Assembly: GCA_964291465.2 (NCBI GenBank)
Contig: OZ219937.1
Location: 143,875 to 207,874 of the forward strand
DNA from: JAGWBJ01 sp964291465
Lineage (GTDB): Bacteria; Chloroflexota; Dehalococcoidia; Lucifugimonadales; JAGWBF01
Length of the DNA stretch: 64,000 nt
Direction of reading: 5' to 3'
Part shown: piece after piece, positions 8,236 to 17,238 of the stretch
How positions within the stretch are numbered: the stretch's first letter is position 1
Layout of the letters: each line of letters begins with the position of its first letter
Made by a program: the position numbers and the translations under genes
The notes under the pieces: generated by a model
What the model was told of the DNA's origin: nothing
Seen by the model: the letters and a program-made list of their open reading frames with translations, nothing else
The model's database searches: none

Positions 8236-9147
8236 CTACCACCCGGAGCTCATGGCCCTGAGCCGCTTCACCCGGTCGGCGATGGGAGGGTGAGTGGAGA
8301 AGAGGCCGGACATGCCTCCCCGCGCCGCCATGCCGGCGCCGGAGTCCGGGTCCTTCCTCAGCGGGTTCACTATGTAGAGGTGGGCCACGGCCTCGTTCAC
8401 CTTCATGGGGCGCCGGATGGTCCCCGTCTCCAGCTTCTCCAGGGCGTTGGCAAGGGCCAGGGGATTCCCCGAGGTGTGGGCGCCGGTGGAGTCCGCCTGG
8501 TACTCCCGGGCGCGTGATATGGCCAGGCGGATCACCGTGGCGACGAGGGGGAGCACGATTATGACGACGAGCAGGCCGACGATGCCGACGATGGCCCCGT
8601 AGCCTCCTCCTCCGCCTCCCCTGTCCCGGCCCCCGAAGCCGCCGAAGAACATGGCGAACTGGGCCACCATGGCAATGAGCCCGATGGCCATTGCCATGGT
8701 GGCGACCATGGTCATTATCAGGGTGTCCCTGTTGCCCACGTGGGCAAGCTCGTGGGCGATCACGGCCCCCAGCTCGTCGCGGTTGAGGAGCCGGCGGATG
8801 CCCGTAGTCACGGCTATGGTGGCGTTCTTGGGGTTGCGTCCGGTGGCAAAGGCGTTGGGAGAGTCGTTGTTGATGACGTACACCTTGGGCTTGGGTATCC
8901 CGGCCTTCTGGACCTGGTCGTCCACGATGGCGTGCAGCTCCCTGTCCTCGTGCTCGGACACCTGGTGGGCGCCGGCCATGCGCAGGGCGAGCTGGTCGCT
9001 CTTCCAGTAGGCGAAGAAGTTCAGCGCCAGGGCGATGAAGAGGAACACGATGATTCCCACGATGCTGCCGCCGAAGGCGAAGTAGCCCGCCAGCAGCAGC
9101 ACGGCGCTGAGGGCGAGCATCAGCACAAAGGTCTTGATGGTGTTCAC
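8236..9147 (-). CDS. htpX: zinc metalloprotease HtpX (M48B)
   Basis: A 303-residue inner-membrane peptidase that degrades damaged membrane proteins. Two N-terminal membrane segments (about residues 8-24 and 28-46) are followed by the zinc site H132-E133-L-A-H136, and the third ligand is the Glu of REYQADSTGA near 218. Two further hydrophobic segments lie between 145 and 210. A Gly-rich stretch GGFGGRDRGGGGGGYG sits between them. The start ATG at 9147 has GAGGTAAGC upstream, and an extended -10 promoter lies at 9202-9210. Confidence 0.95.
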   Translation of the reverse strand: MNTIKTFVLMLALSAVLLLAGYFAFGGSIVGIIVFLFIALALNFFAYWKSDQLALRMAGAHQVSEHEDRELHAIVDDQVQKAGIPKPKVYVINNDSPNAFATGRNPKNATIAVTTGIRRLLNRDELGAVIAHELAHVGNRDTLIMTMVATMAMAIGLIAMVAQFAMFFGGFGGRDRGGGGGGYGAIVGIVGLLVVIIVLPLVATVIRLAISRAREYQADSTGAHTSGNPLALANALEKLETGTIRRPMKVNEAVAHLYIVNPLRKDPDSGAGMAARGGMSGLFSTHPPIADRVKRLRAMSSGW

Positions 9148-9201
9148 GGTTGCTTACCTCGATGCAGTAGAGGTGGGTTTGCGACGCAGGCCGACGTTAC
9201 T

Positions 9202-9210
9202 ATTATAGCA
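9202..9210 (-). promoter_or_regulatory. extended -10 promoter of htpX
   Basis: Read on the minus strand the sequence is TGCTATAAT, a perfect -10 hexamer with the TGn extension. No -35 match lies upstream. It would give a leader of about 50 bases before htpX. Confidence 0.55.
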
Positions 9211-9256
9211 TTCTCGGCCCCTGGACTGGATGCGGCCGCGCCCAAGGCTCCGGGAT

Positions 9257-9365
9257 TGGATACCCGCTTTCGCGGGTATGACGGTTATGCAACGGTCTCC
9301 GAAAGGGGAGGCCAGGCTGCCCCACCCACGGGTCCCGCCCTTTGCCGGAACGACGGGTTGAGGGG
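9257..9365. repeat. two short palindromic repeat copies
   Basis: The first copy has the perfect stem ATACCCGC/GCGGGTAT (9260-9267 and 9272-9279) around TTTC and is followed by GACGG. The second, near 9330-9355, ends in GCCGGAACGACGG. Related copies lie at 13,362-13,384 and 37,157-37,178, all between genes. Confidence 0.6.
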
Positions 9366-9396
9366 TTCGCGGAGCGCCGGCAAGGGTGAACACGCC

Positions 9397-10806
9397 CTAG
9401 CCCGAGTACCGGAACCCCTTGCCCACCCGGTCGCGGTTGAGGCGGCGGTTCAGGTGCAGGCCCTCCAGGACGAACTCCGCCGCGGAGGCTATCTCCTCGG
9501 GGGTGTCTCCGACGCCCAGGCGGCCGACGGCGCCGGACAGCCCAGCGACCTGGTCCATCAGCTTCACGTACTCCCCAGAGGGGAGCTCGCTGCCGGTCTC
9601 GACGGTCAGGCCTTCTTCGAAGGATTGGACCAAGTCTTCCAGGGGACCGAGGGACTCGCCGTCGAAGTACCGGCCAAAGGTGTTCAGGACCGCCCGCCGG
9701 CACAGGTCGTCCATAACCCTGGCCTCCCGGCCCTCCTCGAAGGTCTCCAGCTCGACCTTGCCGGTGAAGGAGGCGATTATGTAGGGCAGGTCGCTCAAAC
9801 GGGGGCTGACCAGCTTCTCTCCCAGGATAATGGACCGGCGGAGGGCGTTGCCGATGACCGTCTCGTAGTTGGCGATGGAGACCCGCACACTGACCCCGGA
9901 CCGCTGGTTGATCTCGGGGCTGCGGCGGGCCAGGGAGGTTATCTCGGCGACCACCTCGCGCATGTACCGGGGCGTGGTGGCGCCCGCCTCCCGGAGGAGG
10001 GGGGAGCACTCCTGCTCCATGATAGCGATCTCTTCCTCGACGGTCCTGGGGTAGTGGGTCCTTATCTGGGCCCCGTAACGGTCCTTGAGGGGGGTGATGA
10101 TGCGCCCCCGGTTGGTGTAGTCCTCGGGGTTGGCGGTGGCGATGACGTAGATGTCCAGAGGCAGGCGGACGCGGTAGCCCCTTATCTGCACGTCCCGCTC
10201 TTCCATGAGGTTGAACATGCCCACCTGGATGCGCTCGGCCAGGTCTGGCAGCTCGTTGATGGAGAATATCCCCCGGTTGGTCCTGGGGATGAGGCCGTGG
10301 TGGATGGTGAGCTCGTCGGAGAGGTAGCGGCCCTCGGCCACCTTGATGGGGTCCACGTCGCCGATGAGGTCGGCGATGGAGATGTCTGGGGTGGCCAGCT
10401 TCTCCGAGTAGCGGGCGTCCCGGGGGAGCCAGTCGACCTCCAGGCCGTCGCCCTCCCGTTCCACCCTGTCGCGGCAGGCCCGGCATATGGGAGACCGGGG
10501 GTTGTCGTTGATCTCGCAGCCGGCCACCACGGGGACCTGGTCGTCGAGCAAGGCGACCATGTTGCGGATGAGGCGGGTCTTGGCCTGGCCCCGCTCGCCG
10601 AGGAGGACGATGTCCTGGCCGGCGAGGATGGCGTTCTCGACCTGAGGGACGACGGTGTCATCGAACCCGACGATGCCAGGGAAGAGAAGCTCCCTCCTGG
10701 CGAGCTTCCTCACCAGGTTCTTCCGCATCTCCTCACGGACCGACAGGACCCTGTACCGGCTGCGCTTGAGGTCCCCCAGGGTCCTGGCCCTGGTCTTGGA
10801 GGGCAT
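9397..10806 (-). CDS. AAA+ ATPase, MoxR/magnesium chelatase ChlI-like
   Basis: A 469-residue ATPase. The P-loop is LLGERGQAKTRLIR near residue 69, a ChlI/MoxR form rather than the common GxxGxGKS. It is followed by a cysteine group (CEINDNPRSPICRAC) near 95, a Walker B-like FSINELPDLAERIQ near 177, and a sensor-1 segment VIATANPEDYTNRGR near 215. The C-terminal part is helical, as in chelatase lid domains. Such ATPases usually work with a von Willebrand A partner to remodel a target, but none is encoded next to it here; the upstream neighbour is the EF-G-like gene, two bases away. It is therefore not assigned to chlorophyll synthesis. Confidence 0.8.
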   Translation of the reverse strand: MPSKTRARTLGDLKRSRYRVLSVREEMRKNLVRKLARRELLFPGIVGFDDTVVPQVENAILAGQDIVLLGERGQAKTRLIRNMVALLDDQVPVVAGCEINDNPRSPICRACRDRVEREGDGLEVDWLPRDARYSEKLATPDISIADLIGDVDPIKVAEGRYLSDELTIHHGLIPRTNRGIFSINELPDLAERIQVGMFNLMEERDVQIRGYRVRLPLDIYVIATANPEDYTNRGRIITPLKDRYGAQIRTHYPRTVEEEIAIMEQECSPLLREAGATTPRYMREVVAEITSLARRSPEINQRSGVSVRVSIANYETVIGNALRRSIILGEKLVSPRLSDLPYIIASFTGKVELETFEEGREARVMDDLCRRAVLNTFGRYFDGESLGPLEDLVQSFEEGLTVETGSELPSGEYVKLMDQVAGLSGAVGRLGVGDTPEEIASAAEFVLEGLHLNRRLNRDRVGKGFRYSG

Positions 10807-10808
10807 TG

Positions 10809-12839
10809 TTACGCCTTGGCCTTCTTGGCCTCCTCCACCAGCCGCTGGGTCATCTGGGCGGGGGCGCCCTCGTAGTGGTCGAACTCCAGGGAGTAGGTGC
10901 CGCGCCCCTGGGTCTGGGAGCGGAGGTCGGTGGCGTAGCGAAGGAGCTCGGCCTGGGGCGCTTCGGCCTCTATGATGGTGTCGCCGTCCTCTGGGGTCAT
11001 CCCTATGATCCTGCCGCGCTTGCTGTTCAGGTCCCCGATGACGTCTCCTGTGAACACGTCGGGCACCCTGACGGTGAGCTTCATCACGGGCTCCAGCAGC
11101 AGGGGCTGGGCGTCGGCCACGCCCTTCCGGGCGGCGTAGGAGCCGGCGATCTCGAAGCAGATGCCCGAGGAGTCCACGTCGTGGAAGCTGCCGTCATAGA
11201 GGACGGCCTTCAGGTCCACCACGGGATAGCCCGCGAGGACGCCCTCCTGCAGGGCCTTGGCTATCCCCTTCTCGGTGGGGCCTATGTACTCCTTGGGCAC
11301 GGAGCCGCCCACGACCTCCGCGCCAAACTGGAAGCCCTCGCCGCGCTCCAAGGGCTCCAGGCGCAGGAGGACGTGGCCGTACTGGCCGTGGCCTCCGGTC
11401 TGCTTCTTGTGCTTGTACTCGGCCTTGGCGACGGTGGTGATGGTCTCCTTGTAGGGGACCTTCGGAAGGGTGAGGCCGAGCTCGGTGCCGAACTTGCGCT
11501 TCACCCGCTCGACGGCCACCTCCAAGTGGGCGTCGCCAAGCCCCGAGATGAGGGTCTCGTTGGTGTCGGGCTCCCGGGACATGCGAAGGCTGGGGTCCTC
11601 CTCCACGATGCGGGCCAGGGACATGGACATCTTGTCCACGTCGGCCTTGGTCTTGGGATACACGGACATGGTGTAGTAACCCACCGGGAAGGTGGGGGGC
11701 TCGAAGGCCAGGGAGCCGTCCCGCTGGGAGAGGGTGTCCCCGGTGACGGTGGCGCTCAGCTTGGAGATGGCCCCCATGTCTCCGGGACCGACTTCGGTGA
11801 CCTGCTCCTGGGTCTTCCCCCGGAGGAGGTATACCTGGCCGATGCGCTCGCTCTGGTCGCGGGCCTGGTTCCACACCTCGGAGTTGCTCCTCAGGGTGCC
11901 GCCGTAGACCCTGAAGACCGAGAGCTTGCCGACGAAGGGGTCGGCGGTAGTCTTGAAGACGAAGGCGGCCAGGGGCGCGTCGGGGTTGAGGGACACGTCC
12001 ACCTCGTCGCCGGAGGGGCCGGAGGCGGCGGGGGCCGGGGCCTCGGCGGGGGAGGGCAGATAATCTATGGCCGCCTTCAGGAGCTCCTCGACCCCCAGGT
12101 TCATGGCGGCGGACCCGACGAGCACGGGGACGAGGTCGGCCGCGACCACGGCCTTCCGAGCGGCGGCCACGAGGTCGGCGTTGGAGATCTCCTCGCCCTC
12201 CAGGTACCGGGTGGCCAGATCGTCGTCGGTCTCGGCCACCGCCTCCACCAGCCGCTCCCTGCCCTCCTGGACCCGGTCGGACACCTCAGGGGGAAGGTCG
12301 GCGGGCGGGTCCAACAGGTCGACCACGCCCTCAAAGCTCTGGTCCGCGCCGATGGGAACCTGGAAGGCGACGCACTTGCGGCCGAACTGGGCCTCGATCT
12401 GGTCCAGGGTGCGGTAGAAGTCGGCGTTCTCCCGGTCCATCTTGTTGACGAAGAACATGCGGGGCAGGCCTGCCTCTTCGCAGCGGTTCCAGCCGCGGTC
12501 GGTGCCAACCTCGACTCCCGAGGGGGCGGCGACGGGTATTATGACGGCCTCCACAACGCGCAAGGCCGACACGACCTCGCCGATGAAGTCGTCGTAACCG
12601 GGGGTGTCCAGGAGGTTCACCTTGTAGCCGCCGGCGGTCAGGGGAATCAACGCCGTCTGGATGCTGCTGGCCCGCTTGTTCTCCTCGGGCTCGTAGTCGG
12701 AGATGGTGTTGCCCTCCTCCACGTTGCCGATGCGGGTGACGACCTTGGCGTTGAAGAGCAACGCCTCGCACAGGGACGTCTTTCCCGCCCCGCTGTGAGA
12801 TACGAGAGCTATATTGCGAATCTTGCCGGCGTCAGTCAT
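10809..12839 (-). CDS. elongation factor G-like GTPase
   Basis: A 676-residue translational GTPase. The G1 loop is HSGAGKTSL, not the AHIDAGKTT of canonical EF-G. G3 is DTPGYDDF and G4 is NKMDRENADF. Domains II to V follow at the usual spacing, with RGRIIGMTPEDG in domain V. This G1 form marks the EF-G2-like branch, whose role is unsettled and which is commonly present beside a normal fusA gene. The ATG at 12,839 is chosen over an in-frame TTG at 12,851 because GGGGGGTTGG lies upstream and the shorter form starts directly at the fold. It is co-oriented and nearly contiguous with the AAA+ ATPase gene. Confidence 0.85.
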   Translation of the reverse strand: MTDAGKIRNIALVSHSGAGKTSLCEALLFNAKVVTRIGNVEEGNTISDYEPEENKRASSIQTALIPLTAGGYKVNLLDTPGYDDFIGEVVSALRVVEAVIIPVAAPSGVEVGTDRGWNRCEEAGLPRMFFVNKMDRENADFYRTLDQIEAQFGRKCVAFQVPIGADQSFEGVVDLLDPPADLPPEVSDRVQEGRERLVEAVAETDDDLATRYLEGEEISNADLVAAARKAVVAADLVPVLVGSAAMNLGVEELLKAAIDYLPSPAEAPAPAASGPSGDEVDVSLNPDAPLAAFVFKTTADPFVGKLSVFRVYGGTLRSNSEVWNQARDQSERIGQVYLLRGKTQEQVTEVGPGDMGAISKLSATVTGDTLSQRDGSLAFEPPTFPVGYYTMSVYPKTKADVDKMSMSLARIVEEDPSLRMSREPDTNETLISGLGDAHLEVAVERVKRKFGTELGLTLPKVPYKETITTVAKAEYKHKKQTGGHGQYGHVLLRLEPLERGEGFQFGAEVVGGSVPKEYIGPTEKGIAKALQEGVLAGYPVVDLKAVLYDGSFHDVDSSGICFEIAGSYAARKGVADAQPLLLEPVMKLTVRVPDVFTGDVIGDLNSKRGRIIGMTPEDGDTIIEAEAPQAELLRYATDLRSQTQGRGTYSLEFDHYEGAPAQMTQRLVEEAKKAKA

Positions 12840-13051
12840 GGATACTGCCAACCCCCCTACAGCCGAGTGTCCCGCTCACCGGGCCGGACCCGCTGATGGG
12901 ACTCAAGGCCGTCATTGTGCCACTTGGGCGTATACCATCCGGGCGTGTGCCATCTGGGCCTATTTTAGCCAAAGCCCCGATGCAGCGCAACGGTCGGCCG
13001 GGGCGCCAGAGCGTCGCGAGATTCCGCGGGCGAAAGAGCGGAGGCGAAGGC

Positions 13052-13160
13052 GACATTCGTTTCCTGTTTGGAACAAATAAGGGTCAATTCGGCCCCAGGC
13101 GTGAAAACGGGCCCGCCAGCTACGGGAATTGTCTCTGGAACAAATGGGAACGAATCTGAC
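13052..13160. repeat. imperfect inverted-repeat element, about 109 bp
   Basis: The left end ATTCGTTTCCTGTTTG pairs with the right end CAAATGGGAACGAAT with one bulge and mismatches. Inside both ends the ten bases TGGAACAAAT occur as a direct repeat (13,069-13,078 and 13,136-13,145). The size and ends resemble a small non-autonomous element, but no target duplication was identified. Confidence 0.35.
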
Positions 13161-13361
13161 ATAGGGCCCGCTCCTGTGGGAACGGCCGACGGCGGTCCTT
13201 TGGCGTCCGGCGTCCATGGAGTCAATTTAGGGATTGGCCCTCGGGACTGTCAAGGGAGAAGTGTCGAAGGGGTGGTGGGCCGAAGCGGGCGTCGATAGCC
13301 AGCCGCCGATTCTTGCTGGTCCTGCATTCGGCCCATCCGGGTGAGGCCCCCCACACCTGGG

Positions 13362-13384
13362 TTCCGGCCTGCGCCGGAACGACG
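13362..13384. repeat. short palindromic repeat, GCCGGAACGACGG family
   Basis: The stem TTCCGGC/GCCGGAA closes on a four-base loop and is followed by CGACGG. It is the clearest copy of the family also seen near 9,330 and at 37,157. Confidence 0.6.
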
Positions 13385-13533
13385 GCATGGAGGGGACCGC
13401 GATGTTCGTCCCCGGGCGTGGCGAGTGAATGGGCGGGGCTCGGGGTGACGTTCGGGGGCTTTGGACGACGTGTGGGGGCTCGGCGCGACGAGGGAAGGCC
13501 CAGAATTGCGGTGTGCTATGCTGGAAGCAGGAT

Positions 13534-14828
13534 ATGCGCCGGTTGACACGTGTCCCAGCCGCCTTCTTCCTCGCCCTGTTGCTCTTCCTGGTGGCGGGGG
13601 ACGCGCTGCGGCTGTCGCCGGTGGAGCTGGCTTCCGCCCCGTACCGGTACGCGCTGCTGGAGTGGGAGATATCCCACCTGCCGGACAAGTGGGCCCACAA
13701 GCTGCGGAGCATCCTTCCCATGGGCCCGAGCAGCCGGGAGGGACGGCTGGAGGAGCTGCAGCGCTATTTCCGGCTGGGCCAGGAGATTCGAAGCCTGGAA
13801 CGGGAGCAGGAGCAGACCAGGATCAGGGACGGTCCGGAGGCCGTCGATGGGGGGAACAGGCCGACAGGGCGGCGGCCCTGTCGGAGAGGCTGCGGGAGCT
13901 GCGGAGGACCCGGTCCGCCCTGAGGGCGGACGTGGAGGAGACCCTGGAGACGGAGGTCGGCAACGCGCTGTCGGCAGAGGGGTTGAAATCGCAGGTGGGA
14001 CTGCTGCTCCCGCCGGTGGACGTGGCCCTGACCCGACCGCCCAGGGTGCTGGTGGTCTCGCCGAGGGCAACCATCGAGCGGTCGGAGGGAGTCCTGCTGG
14101 AGGCCGACATGGGCATCGACGCCATGGAGGCCCTGGAGGAGAAGATACTCCGGGAGCAGGACATGGCGGCCCTGGTGGTCAACATAGGGGGCGTGGCGAC
14201 CTACCCGACGATAGTCACGGACAATACGTCCCTCCGCTTCGCCCTGAGGACCGCCGTCCATGAGTGGCTGCACGCGTACTGGTTCTTTCGCCCCCTGGGC
14301 TGGAACATCTTCTCCAGCCCTGAGATGAACACCCTGAACGAGACGGCGGCGAGCCTGGCGGGGGACGAGGTGGGCGACCGGGTCTTCGAGGCGGTGACGG
14401 GGCAGGCCATAGAGGACCCGCCGCCGCCCCCTCCCCGCGAGGAGGACCCGGACCGGTTCGACTTCCACGCGGAGATGAGGGAGACGCGCCTGGAGGTGGA
14501 CCGGCTGCTGGAGGAGGGCAGGGTGGACGAGGCGGAGGGGTACATGGAGCAGCGCCGCCGGGTGTTCGTGGACCACGGGTACAACATCCGGAAGCTGAAC
14601 CAGGCCTATTTCGCCTTCCACGGCAGCTACGCGGACAGTCCGGCCTCGGTAAGCCCCATCGGCGGCCAGGTGGAGCGGGTCCGGGAGGGCAGCGCGTCGG
14701 TGGGCGACTTCATACGGACCATGTCGCGGTTCGGCAACATCCAGGAGTTCAGCGACTACGTGTCGTCCCTGGAGGGGGCTCCTGGGGGCGCCTCCGAGCC
14801 CGCGGCGGGGACGGTCCCGGCTTCCTGA
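13534..14828 (+). CDS. membrane-anchored zincin-like metallopeptidase, frameshifted
   Basis: The frame opens at ATG 13,534 (GGAAGCAGG upstream) with a positively charged start and one membrane segment (about residues 7-25). It then breaks at the G6 run 13,849-13,854. Adding one G joins it exactly to the downstream frame, which continues a coiled-coil stretch and ends at 14,828, giving about 431 residues. The second part holds TAVHEWLHAYWF, an HExxH zinc-binding motif, followed by NETAASLAGDEVGD, where the Glu residues could give the third ligand. The family is unknown to me. Topology suggests one anchor with the catalytic domain outside. It precedes ybeY by 99 bases. The break is probably a sequencing deletion. 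Confidence 0.65.
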
Positions 14829-14901
14829 TTCTCCTGGAGCGCCGGGCTGGAACGCCGGGCGCGCGGGGCGTCATGGATTCCTTGAAGGGCCAGGGGGCCT
14901 G

Positions 14902-14910
14902 TGCTATCAT
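14902..14910 (+). promoter_or_regulatory. extended -10 promoter before ybeY
   Basis: TGCTATCAT, an extended -10 box, lies 18 bases before the ybeY ATG, which leaves a leader of about ten bases. No -35 match is visible. Confidence 0.5.
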
Positions 14911-14927
14911 CCCCGTGCAGGTAATCT

Positions 14928-15454
14928 ATGCCTAGACGACCACGCCGAACAGTGGATATCGGCGTCCAACCGCCCTTCCGAGGCGACGTATCCGGCGCCT
15001 GGCTCAGAGAGATGGCTTCGCGCACCCTGGACGTGGCGTTGCCTGGCGAAGGCTGCCAGCTCGGCATCGTGATAGCCGACGACGACACCCTGCGGGACCT
15101 GAACACGAGGTACCGGGGGTTGGACGAGGTCACGGACGTGCTCTCCTTCTCCATGACTCACCAGGGACACTGGGAGGGGGAGGGCGACGGTCCCCAACCT
15201 CCCGAGGAGGACCCGTTCGTGATGCCGCCGGGGAGCCCCGTCACCTGGGGGAAGTTATCATCTCGTACCCCCAGGCCGTCCGGCAGGCAGAGGCCGGGCC
15301 CCGGGACGTGGAGAGTGAGCTGGCGCTGCTGGTGGTGCACGGAATACTGCACCTGCTGGGGTTCGACCATATGGAAGCCGGGGAAGAGGCCGAGATGCGG
15401 GCCAAGGAGCGGGAGGTGCTCGCCTCGACGCCCGCCAGGGTGAGTACGGCGTGA
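14928..15454 (+). CDS. ybeY: endoribonuclease YbeY, frameshifted
   Basis: YbeY is a zinc-dependent RNase for 16S rRNA maturation and ribosome quality control. The first frame has LRDLNTRYRGLDEVTDVLSF, the family's central region, then breaks. The zinc motif HGILHLLGFDHM lies in another frame from about 15,242 to the TGA at 15,454. Adding one C to the C4 run at 15,236-15,239 gives PGSPRHLGEVIISYP and restores a 175-residue protein of normal length. An insert rich in Glu and Pro between the two parts is longer than usual. The stop overlaps the GTG start of dnaX by four bases. Confidence 0.85.
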
Positions 15455-17238
15455 CGGTACAGGTCTACTACAGGAAGTGGAGGCCCCAGAGGTTCGCGGA
15501 CCTGGTGGGCCAGGACCACGTGTCGGCGACGCTGCGCAGGGCCATACAGCGCGACCGGGTGGCCCACTCGTACCTGCTGTGCGGGCCCCGGGGCACGGGC
15601 AAGACCAGCACGGCCCGGGTGCTGGCCAAGGCCGTGAACTGCCTGGAGCCCTGGGAGGGCGACCCGTGCAACGAGTGCGGCCGGTGCCGGGCCATCCAGG
15701 AGAGCAGGTTCATGGACCTGATCGAGCTGGACGCGGCCAGCAACCGGGGCATCGACGAGATACGGAACATCCGGGACCGGGTCAACCTGGCCCCGGTGGA
15801 GGGCGGCCGGAAGGTCTACATCATAGACGAGGCCCACATGCTCACGGAGCACGCCTCCAACGCCTTCCTCAAGACGCTGGAGGAGCCGCCGGGCCACGCC
15901 ATCTTCATCCTGTGCACCACGGAGCCCCACAAGATACTGCCGACCATCATCTCCCGCTGCCAGCGGTTCGACTTCCGCCGTCTCTCCTCCAGGGACATCC
16001 TGGAGAGGCTCAAGACCATCTGCGCCGAGGAGGGCGCCACGGTGGACGACGCGGCCCTGGCAACCCTGGCGCACGCCTCGTCGGGAAGCCTGAGGGACGC
16101 GGAGAACCTGCTGGAACAGCTCGTGGTGGCCTTCGGCGGCCAGATAGGCCTGGAGCAGGTGAGGGAGCTGCTGGGCGAGGCGCAGGGCGAGAGGGCGATG
16201 GAGCTGGTGCGCTACGTTGCGGCCGGGAACGCGACCGCGGCCCTGGGGGCCATCAACCGGGCGGCGTGGGACGGGGAGGACCTGCGGCAGCTTCACCGCG
16301 AGGGGCTGCAGCTACTGCGGGGCATAATGATGATACAGGCGGGCGCGGGGGAGTCGGTGGACGTGGCCCCGGAGCGGCTCAGGGCCCTGGAGGAGATGGC
16401 GGCGGGCACGTCCAGTGCCCGGGTGGTCAGGTGCCTCAAGCTGTTCGGCGAAGCGAATTTGCGACAGGACGCGTCGCTGACTCTGCCGCTGGAGCTTGCC
16501 GCCGTGGAAGCGTGCCTGGAAGTTCCTCCTCAAGCTGAGCGAACGGCCCAAGCGGAACGAACGGCTCAAGCTGAGCGAACGGCCCAAGCGGAACGAACGG
16601 CTCAAGCTGAGCGAACGGCCCAAGCGGAACGAACGGCTCAAGCTGAGCGGACTGCTCCGGCCGAGCGGACTGCCCAGGCCCCGGCGTCCCGGAGCGCTCC
16701 GACGCGCCCCAGGGCAGCGCCGGCAGCCGCCGCGCCCGCCGCACAGCCCGCCGGGAGCCCGGGAGCGGGGGACGACCGGCGCACGGCGCCCCCGGCCACC
16801 CCGTCCCAGCCGGCGCGGCAGGCCGCGGCCCCACCGCCCGTCCGTCCGGCGACCGACGGCCGGGACTCCGACGGAGACGCTCCGATGCGGGAGCAGTGGG
16901 GCGACCTGGTCAAGTCCCTCAGCCGCTACAAGGGAAGGCGGTTCAACATCGGCGCCCTTCTGCGAGACTGCAGGGAGCAGGAGATTCTGGGAGACACCCT
17001 GGTGCTGACCTTCGCCCACAAGTCCCACATGGAGCGCATGGAGGAGGAGCTGGACGACCCCCAGGGCCGGAGGCGGGTGGAGGAGGCGCTGGTGAGCGCC
17101 TTCGGGTCGCCCTACGAGCTCAAGCTCATGCTGGCGGGGGACGACGGCTCGGGCGGCGTGTCAGTGACCGCCCAGAGCAGCCTGGTCCGGGCCGCCCTCA
17201 GCATGGGGGCCAGAATCGTGGAGGAGCGGGAACAGTGA
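15451..17238 (+). CDS. dnaX: DNA polymerase III subunit gamma/tau
   Basis: The clamp-loader ATPase, 595 residues. GPRGTGKTSTA with Lys51 is the P-loop, Cys64, Cys73, Cys76 and Cys79 form the zinc module, and DEAHMLTEHASNAFLKTLEEPP holds Walker B and the SRC-adjacent region. After about residue 360 comes a linker in which the hexapeptide QAERTA is repeated seven times, then PAERTA, followed by Ala/Pro-rich sequence and a C-terminal domain with KSHMERMEEELDDPQGRR typical of tau domain ends. The GTG start overlaps ybeY and the TGA overlaps the next ATG. There is no frameshifting signal of the E. coli type evident. Confidence 0.95.
   Translation: MTVQVYYRKWRPQRFADLVGQDHVSATLRRAIQRDRVAHSYLLCGPRGTGKTSTARVLAKAVNCLEPWEGDPCNECGRCRAIQESRFMDLIELDAASNRGIDEIRNIRDRVNLAPVEGGRKVYIIDEAHMLTEHASNAFLKTLEEPPGHAIFILCTTEPHKILPTIISRCQRFDFRRLSSRDILERLKTICAEEGATVDDAALATLAHASSGSLRDAENLLEQLVVAFGGQIGLEQVRELLGEAQGERAMELVRYVAAGNATAALGAINRAAWDGEDLRQLHREGLQLLRGIMMIQAGAGESVDVAPERLRALEEMAAGTSSARVVRCLKLFGEANLRQDASLTLPLELAAVEACLEVPPQAERTAQAERTAQAERTAQAERTAQAERTAQAERTAQAERTAPAERTAQAPASRSAPTRPRAAPAAAAPAAQPAGSPGAGDDRRTAPPATPSQPARQAAAPPPVRPATDGRDSDGDAPMREQWGDLVKSLSRYKGRRFNIGALLRDCREQEILGDTLVLTFAHKSHMERMEEELDDPQGRRRVEEALVSAFGSPYELKLMLAGDDGSGGVSVTAQSSLVRAALSMGARIVEEREQ
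16531..16680 (+). repeat. 18-bp minisatellite inside dnaX
   Basis: About eight tandem copies of an 18-base unit encode QAERTA. Two versions of the unit alternate (CAAGCTGAGCGAACGGCC and CAAGCGGAACGAACGGCT), so the true duplicated unit is 36 bases. Confidence 0.9.

Larger units (their letters stand above)
12840..13533. other. intergenic region with inverted repeats, no gene seen
   Basis: About 690 bases between divergent genes. Near 12,915-12,965 a degenerate 15-17 base repeat of the form GTGCCATCTGGGC occurs three times. An imperfect inverted-repeat element lies at 13,052-13,160, and a short palindromic repeat at 13,362-13,384. An extended -10 box TGCTATGCT is at 13,514-13,522. Open frames in this region have no recognisable content. 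Confidence 0.5.

Noticed and set aside
10806..12896. Plus-strand open frame opposite the EF-G-like gene
   Set aside because: It mirrors a complete GTPase on the other strand and has Gly/His-rich shadow composition.
16531..16680. CRISPR-like repeat array
   Set aside because: Units are contiguous without spacers and encode an in-frame hexapeptide in dnaX.
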